Positions 46,283 through 56,164 of a DNA stretch of 64,000 nucleotides are shown here, one piece after another. The position numbers were made by a program, and so were the translations under genes. Below the pieces are notes generated by a model, which worked only from the letters and a program-made list of their open reading frames with translations, was not told the DNA's origin and did no database searches. This DNA comes from Vibrio sp. CB1-14. GTDB lineage: Bacteria > Pseudomonadota > Gammaproteobacteria > Enterobacterales > Vibrionaceae. Each line of letters starts with the position of its first letter. The first letter of the stretch is position 1. The stretch lies in NCBI RefSeq assembly GCF_040412085.2, contig NZ_CP115920.1, positions 558,001 through 622,000 on the forward strand, written 5' to 3'.

Positions 46283-46636
46283 ATGAGTAACATCATCAAG
46301 GCTCTTGAAGAAGAGCAAATGAAATCAGGCCTACCTAAATTTGCACCAGGTGATACTGTTGTAGTTCAGGTTAAAGTAAAAGAAGGTGACCGTGAGCGTC
46401 TACAGGCTTACGAAGGCGTTGTAATCGCTATCCGTAACCGTGGTCTTCACTCTGCTTTCACTGTTCGTAAGATCTCGAACGGCGAAGGTGTTGAGCGTAC
46501 GTTCCAAACTCACTCTCCAATGGTTGATAGCATCGAAGTTAAACGCCGTGGTGCAGTACGTCGTGCCAAGTTGTACTACCTACGTGAGCGTTCTGGTAAG
46601 TCTGCTCGTATCAAAGAGAAACTTGCTAAGAAGTAA
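46283..46636 (+). CDS. rplS: 50S ribosomal protein L19
   Basis: This 117-residue protein at the 30S-50S interface contains [16 protein letters not shown] and [12 protein letters not shown]. It is last in rpsP-rimM-trmD-rplS and is followed by an intrinsic terminator. Confidence 0.97.
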   Translation: MSNIIKALEEEQMKSGLPKFAPGDTVVVQVKVKEGDRERLQAYEGVVIAIRNRGLHSAFTVRKISNGEGVERTFQTHSPMVDSIEVKRRGAVRRAKLYYLRERSGKSARIKEKLAKK

Positions 46637-46665
46637 TGCTATTTTACTAGCGTTCTCAAATATTA

Positions 46666-46692
46666 AGCGGAGTCCTTGGACTCCGCTTTTTT
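46666..46692 (+). terminator. Terminator of the rpsP operon
   Basis: AGCGGAGTCC-TT-GGACTCCGCT is followed by TTTTTT: a perfect 10-bp stem with a tight turn and a full T run. Confidence 0.93.
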
Positions 46693-46763
46693 TGTGTTTG
46701 AAGCAAAGGAAGAACGTTAATGTTGTGTCTTTTATTGACTTGCACGTACTGGCCGTGCGCTTA

Positions 46764-47044
46764 CGCAGGCAGGAATCTACTTAAGGCTTGGTGAACGCTT
46801 CAATAAGATCCCTGCCTACGCAGGGATGCCGATAATTTTGAGTTATTGTGCTCACAACGTGTGTCATTCCTGCGCAGGCAGGAATCTATTTAAGGCTTGG
46901 TGAACGCTTCAATAAGATCCCTGCCTACGCAGGGATGCCGATAGTTTTGAGTTATTGTGCTCACAATGTGTGTCATTCCTGCGCAGGCAGGAATCTATTT
47001 AATGGTGAACGCTTCAATAAGATCCCTGCCTACGCAGGGATGAC
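46764..47044. repeat. Tandem 109-base repeat with palindromic CCCTGC/GCAGG motifs
   Basis: Units begin (CGCAGGCAGGAATCT) at 46764, 46873 and 46982, an exact 109-base period; the third is partial and lacks a few bases after ATTTAA. Each unit has CATTCCTGCGCAGGCAGGAAT and CCCTGCCTACGCAGGGATG, imperfect palindromes like the dispersed intergenic repeats of many gamma- and beta-proteobacteria. Copies differ at only a few bases. The frame across it (VIPAQAGI, IPAYAGM) is a well-known false translation of such repeats. It fills the 483-base gap between rplS and yacG. Confidence 0.85.
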
Positions 47045-47119
47045 GATAATTTAGGTCGGGATGACTATAGATTGGTAGGGATTACGATAGCTCTAATTGG
47101 GACAAGGCATCCCACGTGG

Positions 47120-47314
47120 TTAGTAATTGTCTTCTGACCAGCCATCGCTGTCCGACATATCGGGAGCACCCGGAATGGTGTTCTCTTCATCCGCCCATTC
47201 ACCAAAATCAATCATTTGGCACTGCTTAGAGCAGAATGGACGAAACGGGCTCTCTTCACCCCATACCACGTCTGTTTGACATTGTGGGCATGGGACAACA
47301 GTTGGTTTACTCAT
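47120..47314 (-). CDS. yacG: DNA gyrase inhibitor / zinc-binding protein YacG
   Basis: This 64-residue protein binds one zinc through C-x2-C (CPQC) and C-x3-C (CSKQC) and can inhibit DNA gyrase by binding Gyr[14 protein letters not shown] is the family end motif. I chose the ATG at 47314 (MSKPTVVPC); the open frame continues upstream to 47377 into zapD and is not needed. It is the last gene of pilABCD-coaE-zapD-yacG. Confidence 0.92.
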   Translation of the reverse strand: MSKPTVVPCPQCQTDVVWGEESPFRPFCSKQCQMIDFGEWADEENTIPGAPDMSDSDGWSEDNY

Positions 47315-47367
47315 AATAATTCCTGAGTGTGACAGTTCACTGAGTTTGCAGTTAAATGAGTGGGCAG

Positions 47368-48108
47368 TTAACTGCAAATCGCTAATTCAAATTCAACATC
47401 GTTAGGGTAGGCTTGCCCAGACTCAAAAGCAATAAACTTCACCGTAAAGCGGCTCTTATGGCCTGATACCATTGGGTAAACGCCGTAATGCATTGGAATA
47501 TTGAGTCTGATGATATTCGCCTCTTCAGCTTCACTTTGAAGCAGGCCTGAACGCGCTATTTGCGGTTTAAAGCGGCCGGTTTCGCGAGTGAGTTTTAGCC
47601 ACAAGTGCAGTGCGTTCATCAGTGGCTTGAGTGATGTCAGCCACATTTCAGCATCATGCATACGCTTGTCGATAGGCAAGTGCAGCCAATGGTGCAGTGT
47701 TGGCAAATCAAAACAGCAGGCGCCGCCTGGCAGACCAAAACGCTGACGAATCGCACTTAAGAATCGGTCTTCTTTAAAGGACTGACCGAAACGTTCTGCG
47801 CCCATCAGTTCGCGGTGAACGCTATCGAGATCGCCTAGGATCGACCCAAGCATCTCTTGATCGACATCGTCGATGTTGAGCCAGGCTCGATAGGTTTGCC
47901 TCTGCTTTTCAAGATCCTTAGCCAGCTCGCTTTTAAGCTGGATCTGCTCAAAAATCTCTAATAAATCAAACAGAGATTTAAAGAAGATCTGGTGCTGGTA
48001 GTTATCTGAAAAAGACGAGGAATGCTGTAGCTGTCTCAGTAGAGATTCAACTCTTAGATATATTCTGGTTTTTTCGTTAAGAGGGTGTTCGAATCTATTT
48101 GTGATCAT
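47368..48108 (-). CDS. zapD: Cell division protein ZapD
   Basis: This 246-residue FtsZ-binding protein crosslinks FtsZ filaments at the Z ring. The sequence is helix-rich in the N-terminal half ([19 protein letters not shown]) with a C-terminal beta region ([22 protein letters not shown]). It sits between coaE and yacG, the conserved coaE-zapD-yacG order of gamma-proteobacteria. Confidence 0.94.
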   Translation of the reverse strand: MITNRFEHPLNEKTRIYLRVESLLRQLQHSSSFSDNYQHQIFFKSLFDLLEIFEQIQLKSELAKDLEKQRQTYRAWLNIDDVDQEMLGSILGDLDSVHRELMGAERFGQSFKEDRFLSAIRQRFGLPGGACCFDLPTLHHWLHLPIDKRMHDAEMWLTSLKPLMNALHLWLKLTRETGRFKPQIARSGLLQSEAEEANIIRLNIPMHYGVYPMVSGHKSRFTVKFIAFESGQAYPNDVEFELAICS

Positions 48109-48139
48109 GTGCTAGCCTTTAAACGCTTCCTTGCTATTT

Positions 48140-48748
48140 TCACCGATTTTTACCGCATAATGCTAGGTACTTTTGGTGCAATTGTGTGACTTGGGGCAAA
48201 AGTTGAGCGTTATCAGTATTATTATCAATCACATCATCTGCATGCATTAGTCGGGTATCTCTATCGACTTGTGCTTTGAGTATAGAACGCACCTGTTGTT
48301 CGGGCACCCCGTCACGTGTCATTGTTCGGTAAATTTGTGTGTCAGCGGCAACATCGACCACAAGCACGCGATCAGCCATGCTCTGCAAGCCGTTCTCGAT
48401 AAGCAGCGGTACCACGAGTAAGGTATATGGGCTGGTTGAGGCATTAAGACGCTGCTGCATCTGCTGGCGGATCATCGGATGCAGTAAGTTGTTTACCCAC
48501 TGTTTTTCTTCATCATTGGCAAAGATGCGCGCCCTAAGTGCAGCGCGATCCAGCGAGCCGTCAGTTTGCAAAATATCACTACCAAAATGCAGTGCTAATG
48601 CGTTTAGACCCTCTGAGCCAACCTCAACTACATCGCGGGCTACCACGTCAGCATCGACCAGCTCGATGCCAAACTCATGATGAAACAGATTGGCCACGGT
48701 AGTTTTTCCGCTCGCAATGCCACCCGTTAAGCCGACTACAAATCCCAC
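48140..48748 (-). CDS. coaE: Dephospho-CoA kinase
   Basis: This 202-residue enzyme catalyses the last step of coenzyme A synthesis. The P loop GLTGGIASGKTTV is at the N-terminus and DADVVARDVVEVG provides the catalytic region. The start is GTG, overlapping the pilD stop by one base (TAGTG), so translation is probably coupled to pilD. Confidence 0.95.
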   Translation of the reverse strand: MGFVVGLTGGIASGKTTVANLFHHEFGIELVDADVVARDVVEVGSEGLNALALHFGSDILQTDGSLDRAALRARIFANDEEKQWVNNLLHPMIRQQMQQRLNASTSPYTLLVVPLLIENGLQSMADRVLVVDVAADTQIYRTMTRDGVPEQQVRSILKAQVDRDTRLMHADDVIDNNTDNAQLLPQVTQLHQKYLALCGKNR

Positions 48749-49620
48749 TAGTATACTCCCGTTACCGTCGCCAAATAGAAGTGCGTGATGGCATCACCCC
48801 ATAGAGCGCTAACCCAGCCTGCAATTGCTAGGTAAGGACCAAAAGGAAACGCCACATCTAAACCTTTGTTTTGCATTCTAAGCTGAATCAAACCAAACAC
48901 AACGCCAACAACTGAGGAAAGTAAAATAATCACTGGCAGATGTGCCCAGCCAAGCCAAGCGCCCAGAGCCGCGAGCAGCTTGAAATCGCCATAGCCCATA
49001 CCTTCTTTACCCGTCACTAGCTTAAATAGCCAATAGACAGACCATAAACATAGGTAACCGGCGATAGCGCCAATCACGGAATCTTGCAGTGTAATTGGTG
49101 AGATGCCGAATAGCGCAAGGGCTATACCTGTCCAGAGTAGCGGTAGAGTTAGTTGGTCGGGCAGTAGCATAGTATCAAGGTCGATAAAGGTTGCCGCGAT
49201 AAGCACAAACGTCATGGCAATCAGCGCCACACTGTAGAAGCTAAAACCCAGCTGCCAAGCGACAGTGCCGCTAAGGACGGCGGTGAGCAGCTCGACTAGT
49301 GGATAGCGGATACTGATTCTGTTGTCACAGTGACGGCAGCGACCTTTGAGCAACAGCCAGCTTAACAGCGGGATGTTGTCGACAATACGGATGGGCGTGT
49401 TGCATGATGGGCAGCTGCTTCTTGGAATGCTGAGATCAAAGCGTCCTTCTGGTGGCGTAATCTTGTATTCAGGGAAGGCTTCTGCACACTCTTCGCGCCA
49501 GCCGCGCTCCATCATGATGGGCAATCGGTGGATCACCACATTGAGAAAGCTTCCGACAATAAGGCCAAGAATGGCTGCGAATAAAACAAACAACCAAGGG
49601 TAATAAATCAACACGTCCAT
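48748..49620 (-). CDS. pilD: Type IV prepilin leader peptidase/N-methyltransferase PilD
   Basis: This 290-residue inner-membrane aspartic protease cleaves prepilins after Gly and methylates the new N-terminal residue; it also serves type II secretion pseudopilins. The zinc-binding cysteines are CPSC and CRHC, and the catalytic Asp residues lie in [10 protein letters not shown] and [12 protein letters not shown]. About seven to eight hydrophobic helices are seen. It lies between pilC and coaE. Confidence 0.95.
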   Translation of the reverse strand: MDVLIYYPWLFVLFAAILGLIVGSFLNVVIHRLPIMMERGWREECAEAFPEYKITPPEGRFDLSIPRSSCPSCNTPIRIVDNIPLLSWLLLKGRCRHCDNRISIRYPLVELLTAVLSGTVAWQLGFSFYSVALIAMTFVLIAATFIDLDTMLLPDQLTLPLLWTGIALALFGISPITLQDSVIGAIAGYLCLWSVYWLFKLVTGKEGMGYGDFKLLAALGAWLGWAHLPVIILLSSVVGVVFGLIQLRMQNKGLDVAFPFGPYLAIAGWVSALWGDAITHFYLATVTGVY

Positions 49621-49662
49621 TTGCGGCTACACAGGAAATAAATCAATAAGTTAATGTCTATG

Positions 49663-50889
49663 TTAGCCTATTACGGTCATTAAGTTAAAGATAGGAAGGT
49701 ACATTGCGACCACAAGCCCACCAACGAGGGTTCCTAGAAAAACAATGATAAATGGCTCGAGGATCTTACCCAGATTATCAACGGTATTATCGACTTCCGC
49801 TTCATAGATGGCCGCCACGCGATTGAGCATGTCATCAAGGGTGCCGGACTCTTCACCAATCATTACCATTTGCAGCACCATTTCGGGAAAGGCATCCGCT
49901 TGACGCATCGCTAGATGGATTGGTGTACCGGCAACAATATCGGAATGGATCGATTGAATCACTTGTTGGTAATAGAGATTGTCAGCGGTTTTTGCACTGG
50001 CTTGTATGCTCGATAATATCGGTATTCCGGCGCTAAAGCTGGTAGATAGAGTGCGACTGAACTTGGCAATGGAGGCTTTAGTGATCACTTGGCCTATGAT
50101 AGGTATTCGCAATACAAGGCGACTGGTGTAAAGCCGCACGCTAAAACTGCGCTGACGAGCGACCTTTAGGCCAAAAGTGGCAAGAATAAACAGGTTAATA
50201 CTCAGAAAACCATTCTGTTGAAACCACGCTGAAAGATTGAGCACTTGCTGAGTAAACCAAGGAAGGTCGGCATTAAAGCCGCGAAACATCGATTCAAACT
50301 CTGGCACTACGGTGGTGAGCATCAGATAGGTAACACCAAGTGAAACCAATAGGATCATGACTGGATAAATCAGCGCTTTAACCACTTTGGAACGCAGCAT
50401 CTCTTGCTTTTCACGATAGTCCGCTAAGCGATCAAACACACCCGCTAAGTTACCTGAGTTTTCTCCGGTGGCGACCATATCGACATAAAAGCTATCAAAG
50501 TGGCGGCTAGCCACCTGCATTACGCGTGAAATGGGTGTACCGGCTTCCAGTCCTTTGCTGATTTGCGACAGTATCGATTTCATCTCTGCCTTGGCCTGAT
50601 TGTCAGCTATCAATTTGATGGCATGAACAATGGGAATACCTGTGCTCAGCATGGTGGCAAGCTGGCGGGTAAGGATGGTGATGTCTTTGCCTTTGATGCG
50701 TTGAGTCAGCTTAGTCCAAGTAGAAATGCTGCGTTTTCTGAGTTTACGAACCTGGATATGTTGCTGCTTGAGGGTTTCACGCGCCTCAGGCTCGGTCAGA
50801 GCCAATGTTTGACCTGAGACTTTCTTACCTTGGCTGTTCACGCCTTTCCAGTGAAACGCTTTGAGCGTTGGTTCGAGCTTTTTACCCAT
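49663..50889 (-). CDS. pilC: Type IV pilus inner-membrane platform protein PilC
   Basis: This 408-residue member of the GspF/PilC family has two repeated T2SSF cytoplasmic domains (~70-195 and ~270-395) and three membrane helices. It couples PilB/PilT motors to pilin assembly. Conserved [21 protein letters not shown] and [19 protein letters not shown] are the paired F-domain signatures. It follows pilB by 16 bases. Confidence 0.95.
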   Translation of the reverse strand: MGKKLEPTLKAFHWKGVNSQGKKVSGQTLALTEPEARETLKQQHIQVRKLRKRSISTWTKLTQRIKGKDITILTRQLATMLSTGIPIVHAIKLIADNQAKAEMKSILSQISKGLEAGTPISRVMQVASRHFDSFYVDMVATGENSGNLAGVFDRLADYREKQEMLRSKVVKALIYPVMILLVSLGVTYLMLTTVVPEFESMFRGFNADLPWFTQQVLNLSAWFQQNGFLSINLFILATFGLKVARQRSFSVRLYTSRLVLRIPIIGQVITKASIAKFSRTLSTSFSAGIPILSSIQASAKTADNLYYQQVIQSIHSDIVAGTPIHLAMRQADAFPEMVLQMVMIGEESGTLDDMLNRVAAIYEAEVDNTVDNLGKILEPFIIVFLGTLVGGLVVAMYLPIFNLMTVIG

Positions 50890-50905
50890 ACTGCTTAACC
50901 CATGA

Positions 50906-52597
50906 TTAGAAATAGAGCACGCGCTGCAACTCTTGATAGCTGGTCACGCCATCTCGAAGCTTTTCAATGCCCGATTGTTTGAGAGTGGTCATCCCTTGAG
51001 ATTGTGCCAATGCTTCTATCTCTTGCATGCTTGCACCGATAAGCAAAGCATTGGCGATTTCGTGGGTACACTCCATCACTTCATAAATGCCTGTACGCCC
51101 CAAATAGCCATAGTTACAATGATTGCAGCCCTGCTCGCTGGCTTGATAGATAAGTTCATCGTCACTAATGGCGAGGGAGTGACGCAGTGGCGGTAACATA
51201 GGGTCGATAACCTTACAATGCTGACACAGCTTGCGGGCTAGGCGCTGAGCAATGATGAGTGAGAGTGAAGAGGCGAGGTTAATGCTTTCAACGCCCATAT
51301 TTTTAAGTCGCATCACCGTCTCTGCCGCTGAGTTGGTGTGCAGAGTAGAAAGCACTAAGTGGCCGGTTTGCGCTGCTTTCACCGCGATCTCCGCCGTTTC
51401 AATATCACGGATCTCTCCCAGCATCACCACATCCGGATCTTGACGTAGAAACGATCGCAGCGCGGTCGAAAAATCAAAGCCGATCTTTGGATTGATTTGC
51501 ACCTGATTGATCCCATCTAGGTGGATCTCAACCGGATCTTCCGCCGTTGATACGTTGCGCTCAGCGGTATTGAGGATATTGAGTCCAGTATACAAAGAAA
51601 CGGTTTTTCCGCTTCCCGTCGGCCCTGTCATTAAGATCATACCTTGTGGCTTTTTAAGTGCAGCAAGGTAGAGGGATTTTTGCAGTTCGTTATAACCCAG
51701 TTGATCGATATCGAGATTAGCAGAATCGCCATCCAGCAGACGTAATACGATCTTCTCACCCCACATAGTAGGTAAGGTCGATACGCGCATATCAATCGAA
51801 GCAGTTTCCGATAGCCTCAATTTCAAACGCCCATCCTGCGGCAATCGGCGCTCGGCGATATCTAGCTTTGCTAGGATTTTGATCCTCGCCGCCAAACGTC
51901 GACTCAACTGAGTGGCAGGCTGGTGGGTCTCAATCAAGATCCCATCGCAGCGTAAGCGAATGCGGTATAGATGCTCATAGGGCTCGAAATGGATATCAGA
52001 AGCTTTTTTGCGTACCGCATCCATGAGGACTTGGTGGATAAAGCGACTGACTGGCGAATCATCTTGGGAGAGATCTTCGATGTTGTCGATTTCGGCATCG
52101 CTGACTTGGACTAGGTTGGCGAGATCGTCTGAGGTGAGTTGTTTGGTTTCTGAGCTGGAGTCTAGGTTATTGTCACCGAAAAGTTTACGTATTGTAGAGC
52201 GAATGTCTTGGCAATTAGCTAGCACCAACTCAGTTTGCAGCCCCGTAGCAAAGCGAAAGTCATTTTCAGTTTCTACTACAGTAGGATCGGATATTGCGAT
52301 AGTTAAACAGTGATTTTCGAGGCTCAAGGGAAGAGCACGATGTTTAATGATTGTATCGCGAAGGCCTATCTTTTGGCACAAATCAGAAGGGTTGTAGTCA
52401 TGCAGTTCTTTAATGGTGAGAGAGAAAAGCTTTCCTAGGAAGCTATTTAACTCTTGGGCTGAGATCCAGCCCAAGTCTACAATCCTCTCCGGTATTGAAC
52501 CTGCATTTAATGAAGCCCACTCAACCAATTGCTCTTTTTGAGTAGTGGATATTAGATGGGCATCATTAAGTACAATTGGAAGGCGAGAATTTATCAA
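50906..52597 (-). CDS. pilB: Type IV pilus assembly ATPase PilB
   Basis: This 563-residue hexameric ATPase drives pilus extension. An N-terminal GspE/MshEN-type domain is followed by Walker [11 protein letters not shown], the Asp box EDPVE, Walker B VMLGEIRD, and the tetracysteine zinc site CQHC...CNHC before [13 protein letters not shown]. The start is TTG at 52597, 3 bases after the pilA stop; no ATG lies near the N-terminus and the family begins at about this point. It is a weak start just after the abundant pilin gene. Confidence 0.94.
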   Translation of the reverse strand: MINSRLPIVLNDAHLISTTQKEQLVEWASLNAGSIPERIVDLGWISAQELNSFLGKLFSLTIKELHDYNPSDLCQKIGLRDTIIKHRALPLSLENHCLTIAISDPTVVETENDFRFATGLQTELVLANCQDIRSTIRKLFGDNNLDSSSETKQLTSDDLANLVQVSDAEIDNIEDLSQDDSPVSRFIHQVLMDAVRKKASDIHFEPYEHLYRIRLRCDGILIETHQPATQLSRRLAARIKILAKLDIAERRLPQDGRLKLRLSETASIDMRVSTLPTMWGEKIVLRLLDGDSANLDIDQLGYNELQKSLYLAALKKPQGMILMTGPTGSGKTVSLYTGLNILNTAERNVSTAEDPVEIHLDGINQVQINPKIGFDFSTALRSFLRQDPDVVMLGEIRDIETAEIAVKAAQTGHLVLSTLHTNSAAETVMRLKNMGVESINLASSLSLIIAQRLARKLCQHCKVIDPMLPPLRHSLAISDDELIYQASEQGCNHCNYGYLGRTGIYEVMECTHEIANALLIGASMQEIEALAQSQGMTTLKQSGIEKLRDGVTSYQELQRVLYF

Positions 52598-52600
52598 AAC

Positions 52601-53026
52601 CTAATTACAGCCTTTCGGTAATAGGTCTGCGTCAATATTATTAGTTGTACAACTCCAGGCCCCAGCGTCCGTTCTTTGCAAACTTAGAGTATTGGTAGCT
52701 ATTTTAGGGCTAGAATCACCAGACCTGAACTGAATGTTTATGGTTCCAGCGCCACTACTTTGAGGTGTCAATGAAATGTTACCTAATGCATAAGAGATAG
52801 AAACTCCAGCAGCACTGAGATCTGCGGGAAACGCTCCTGTCTCTAGAGTTGTTGTTTCAATAGGTGTTTTAAGGGCTGTAAGTGTTGCAAGCGCAGATGC
52901 TGTCTCACTCTTAGCAATGTAGTTTTGGTAAGTTGGAACAGCCACAGTAGCCAGCACCCCAATCACCGCCACCACAATCATCAACTCAATCAAGGTAAAA
53001 CCTTGTTGTTTTGTTGTTTTTCTCAT
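52601..53026 (-). CDS. pilA: Type IV major pilin PilA
   Basis: This 141-residue type IVa prepilin has the short basic leader MRKTTKQQG, cleaved by PilD before Phe10, then the hydrophobic helix [20 protein letters not shown] with Glu5 of the mature chain. The C-terminal pair [15 protein letters not shown] is the likely disulfide D-region. The pilin body is the variable part and differs among Vibrio species. The pilus probably takes up DNA and attaches to chitin, as the matching ChiRP/PilA pilus does. Confidence 0.92.
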   Translation of the reverse strand: MRKTTKQQGFTLIELMIVVAVIGVLATVAVPTYQNYIAKSETASALATLTALKTPIETTTLETGAFPADLSAAGVSISYALGNISLTPQSSGAGTINIQFRSGDSSPKIATNTLSLQRTDAGAWSCTTNNIDADLLPKGCN

Positions 53027-53238
53027 TTTTTATCCTTAATAAATTAGTTGTACAAGGAAAACATACTCTTGAGGTTTACCCCAATAAAGTTAATGACTTA
53101 GCGCGCTAGAGACGGTTCTAAAAAATGAAGAGGCGTTGCAGTAGGTTGCAGTTTGAATGCGAGTGATATTGAAGTGAAAGGTCTAGCACTGACTGATAAA
53201 TAGTCAGTAAAAACAGTGACTCACGGAGTGATGAGATC
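53027..53238 (-). promoter_or_regulatory. Upstream region of pilA
   Basis: This ~210-base region between the nadC terminator and pilA must hold the pilABCD promoter because nadC transcription is terminated upstream. The ribosome site is AAGGAT just before the start. I could not assign -35/-10 boxes or a TfoX/CRP site with confidence. Confidence 0.4.
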
Positions 53239-53268
53239 AAAAAAGCGAAGCTGTTTGCTTCGCTTTTC
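53239..53268 (-). terminator. Terminator of nadC
   Basis: Read on the minus strand, AAAAGCGAAG-CAAACAG-CTTCGCTTTT is followed by further Ts. It separates nadC from the pilA operon on the same strand. Confidence 0.88.
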
Positions 53269-53295
53269 GTAACGCAGATTTATGGTCTTGGATGA

Positions 53296-54189
<894 letters not shown>

Positions 54190-54305
54190 TTAACGTGTTT
54201 AGTGGGGGAACGAAGTGGGCATGATACTCTTGCTTGTGCGGAATTTCAGCATCAAATCTCGCATTTTATTGGCCGTCGGATAAAATCAAAGCGATAGCGA
54301 TGTAG

Positions 54306-54935
54306 ATGAGCTCAAAATATATGCAAAACCAAGATAGAACCTATGCCAATCAAGCCGCGGTGAGCGATGCTATGCCAGATACTGTTTCAGGTGTTATCGA
54401 TGAGCAAGGCTGGTATCCACGAGCAAGGCGAGTGCCTTCTCCCCATTTTGATGCCAGACCCGATAAGGAGGATGTCTCCTTGCTGGTGGTGCACAACATT
54501 AGCCTTCCTCCAGGGCAGTTTGGTGGGGGCTATATAGAAGACTTTTTCCTTGGCAAGCTTGATTCGGCTATCCATCCTTTTTTCCACGTGATTAAAGACA
54601 TGCGTGTTTCGGCGCACTGTTTAATAAGGCGAGATGGTGAAGTGGTTCAGTTTGTTCCTTTTCATGCTAGGGCTTGGCATGCGGGGATGTCGAGCTTTGC
54701 AGGCCGAGCAAGGTGCAATGATTACTCGATTGGTATTGAGCTTGAGGGCACAGATTATGTGGCATATACCGAAGCGCAGTATCAGAGCTTGCAGTGCTTA
54801 ACCTTGTCACTACAAGCGCGTTATCCAGCAATGACTCGTGAACGCATTACCGGGCATCAATACATTGCGCCGCTTAGAAAAAGTGACCCTGGTCTCGTTT
54901 TTGATTGGCGTCGTTTCAAAAATTCTCTGTCATAA
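54306..54935 (+). CDS. ampD: 1,6-anhydro-N-acetylmuramyl-L-alanine amidase AmpD
   Basis: This up-to-209-residue cytoplasmic zinc amidase recycles peptidoglycan by splitting anhydro-muropeptides. LLVVHNISLPPGQFGGG, NDYSIGIELEG and ITGHQYIAPLRKSDPG contain the zinc ligands (two His, one Asp) and the catalytic region. The N-terminus is uncertain: the first ATG (54306) gives ~30 residues before the domain, and another ATG at 54372 (MPDTVSGVIDEQGW) would match the shorter enzymes better. It diverges from nadC. Confidence 0.92.
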   Translation: MSSKYMQNQDRTYANQAAVSDAMPDTVSGVIDEQGWYPRARRVPSPHFDARPDKEDVSLLVVHNISLPPGQFGGGYIEDFFLGKLDSAIHPFFHVIKDMRVSAHCLIRRDGEVVQFVPFHARAWHAGMSSFAGRARCNDYSIGIELEGTDYVAYTEAQYQSLQCLTLSLQARYPAMTRERITGHQYIAPLRKSDPGLVFDWRRFKNSLS

Positions 54936-54961
54936 AAGATTCACTCCACCTCATAATGATG

Positions 54962-55000
54962 ATTTCATGGCCGTTTTGCCGTGCCATGAAATATTTTGTT
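54962..55000 (+). terminator. Terminator-like hairpin after ampD
   Basis: ATTTCATGGC (54962-54971) and GCCATGAAAT (54983-54992) form a perfect 10-bp stem followed by ATTTTGTT. It is 27 bases after the ampD stop and isolates it from pdhR. Confidence 0.75.
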
Positions 55001-55146
55001 ATTCAAATTATTAATAACCAGTGATGCGGTTATTCCTTTCTTTCTTGATATTGGTCAATTTCCTTTGTCTGACAAATAAGGTTCTTTGTTATTGATTTAT
55101 AAGGATTTTTATAGCACGTAAATTACCCGGTAAGTTTCTTTTATGT

Positions 55147-55160
55147 AATTGGTCTGACCA
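55147..55160. promoter_or_regulatory. PdhR-box, upstream
   Basis: AATTGGTCTGACCA matches the PdhR consensus core GGT-N3-ACC with the left flank AATT intact and an imperfect right flank (TGG). It is 193 bases before the pdhR start. Confidence 0.65.
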
Positions 55161-55285
55161 TGGGTGTTGATGTTTTAATCTATAAATGTTTCATCAAGGT
55201 TAACGCAAGGCCAGTTCTATGATGTGAATCAATTTTTCACTAGACATTGGTGTTTTAAATGTGTTAATTTTTACCCCAACTTATA

Positions 55286-55302
55286 AATTGGTAATACCAA
55301 TT
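55286..55302. promoter_or_regulatory. PdhR-box, perfect palindrome
   Basis: AATTGGTAATACCAATT is a perfect 17-bp PdhR operator (AATTGGT-N3-ACCAATT), 38 bases before the pdhR start. It implies pyruvate-relieved autorepression of pdhR-aceEF. Confidence 0.9.
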
Positions 55303-55340
55303 AACAGCTCAAGCAAGTAGAAGAAAAAAGAATAATAGTT

Positions 55341-56108
55341 ATGGCTTATCAAAGGATCCGTCAGCCGAAACTTTCGGATGTTATCGAGCAAGAATTGGAG
55401 CGCTTGATTGTTGAAGGGACACTTTCAGCAGGACAGCAGCTTCCACCTGAACGCGAGCTGGCAAAACAATTTGATGTTTCTCGTCCTTCTATTCGAGAAG
55501 CCATTCAGCGACTTGAAGCGAAAAAGCTTCTTACTCGTCGTCAAGGCGGTGGCACGTTCGTTAGCGAGAACATCTGGAAAAGCTTCTCAGATCCCTTGTT
55601 AGACCTTCTATCTTCTCACAACGAGACTCAGCTAGATTTGCTTGAGGCTCGTCATGCTATGGAAGGTATTTCTGCTTACTTTGCCGCTTTACGTGGTACT
55701 GATGAAGATTTTGCTCAAATCGAGACTTGTCTAAGCAACATTCGCATCGCTCAGGAAGCGGATGATGTGGAAGCTGAAGCTTCAGCTGTGATGGCATTTC
55801 TGGTGGCACTTACGGAAGCGGCACACAACGTTGTGTTACTGCATATTGTGAGAAGCTTAGCTCCGCTGCTTGAGCAAAATGTTCTACAGAATTTAGAGCT
55901 ATTACATCGCCGCTCTGAGGTGGTGGAGAAAGTCAGTAAACACCGAGCTAATATCGTTGAAGCGATCGTCGCTGGTCAGCCAGAAAAGGCACGTGAGATG
56001 TCGCATTCGCATTTAGCTTATATCGAAGAAACATTGTTGGATTTGACCCGAGAAGCGTCTCGTCGCGAGCGCTCTTTAAGACGAATTCAACAAGATAGTG
56101 ATTCTTAA
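55341..56108 (+). CDS. pdhR: Pyruvate dehydrogenase complex repressor PdhR
   Basis: This 255-residue GntR/FadR-family repressor senses pyruvate. The winged helix-turn-helix spans ~10-75 ([32 protein letters not shown]), followed by an all-helical FCD ligand domain with metal-binding His residues. The gene precedes aceE by 56 bases and is probably part of the same operon. Confidence 0.94.
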   Translation: MAYQRIRQPKLSDVIEQELERLIVEGTLSAGQQLPPERELAKQFDVSRPSIREAIQRLEAKKLLTRRQGGGTFVSENIWKSFSDPLLDLLSSHNETQLDLLEARHAMEGISAYFAALRGTDEDFAQIETCLSNIRIAQEADDVEAEASAVMAFLVALTEAAHNVVLLHIVRSLAPLLEQNVLQNLELLHRRSEVVEKVSKHRANIVEAIVAGQPEKAREMSHSHLAYIEETLLDLTREASRRERSLRRIQQDSDS

Positions 56109-56164
56109 AACTAGAAACGCTTACTTTAATTAAGTAGATCCAACCAACAGAAGGATAGATCGCC

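Larger units (their letters stand above)
55001..55340. promoter_or_regulatory. pdhR-aceEF control region
   Basis: This 340-base AT-rich region holds two PdhR-type operators (55147-55160 and 55286-55302). A further TATTGGTCAATTT near 55050 resembles a half-site. Transcription of pdhR, aceE and aceF probably starts here. I did not assign exact -35/-10 boxes. Confidence 0.6.

Noticed and set aside
46764..47044. Possible CRISPR array
   Set aside because: The units are 109 bases long, adjacent and similar along their whole length, with no unique spacers and no cas genes nearby.
46848..47054. 68-codon frame reading VIPAQAGI and IPAYAGM
   Set aside because: It is a false translation of the palindromic intergenic repeat; such peptides appear wherever this repeat class occurs and there is no ribosome site.
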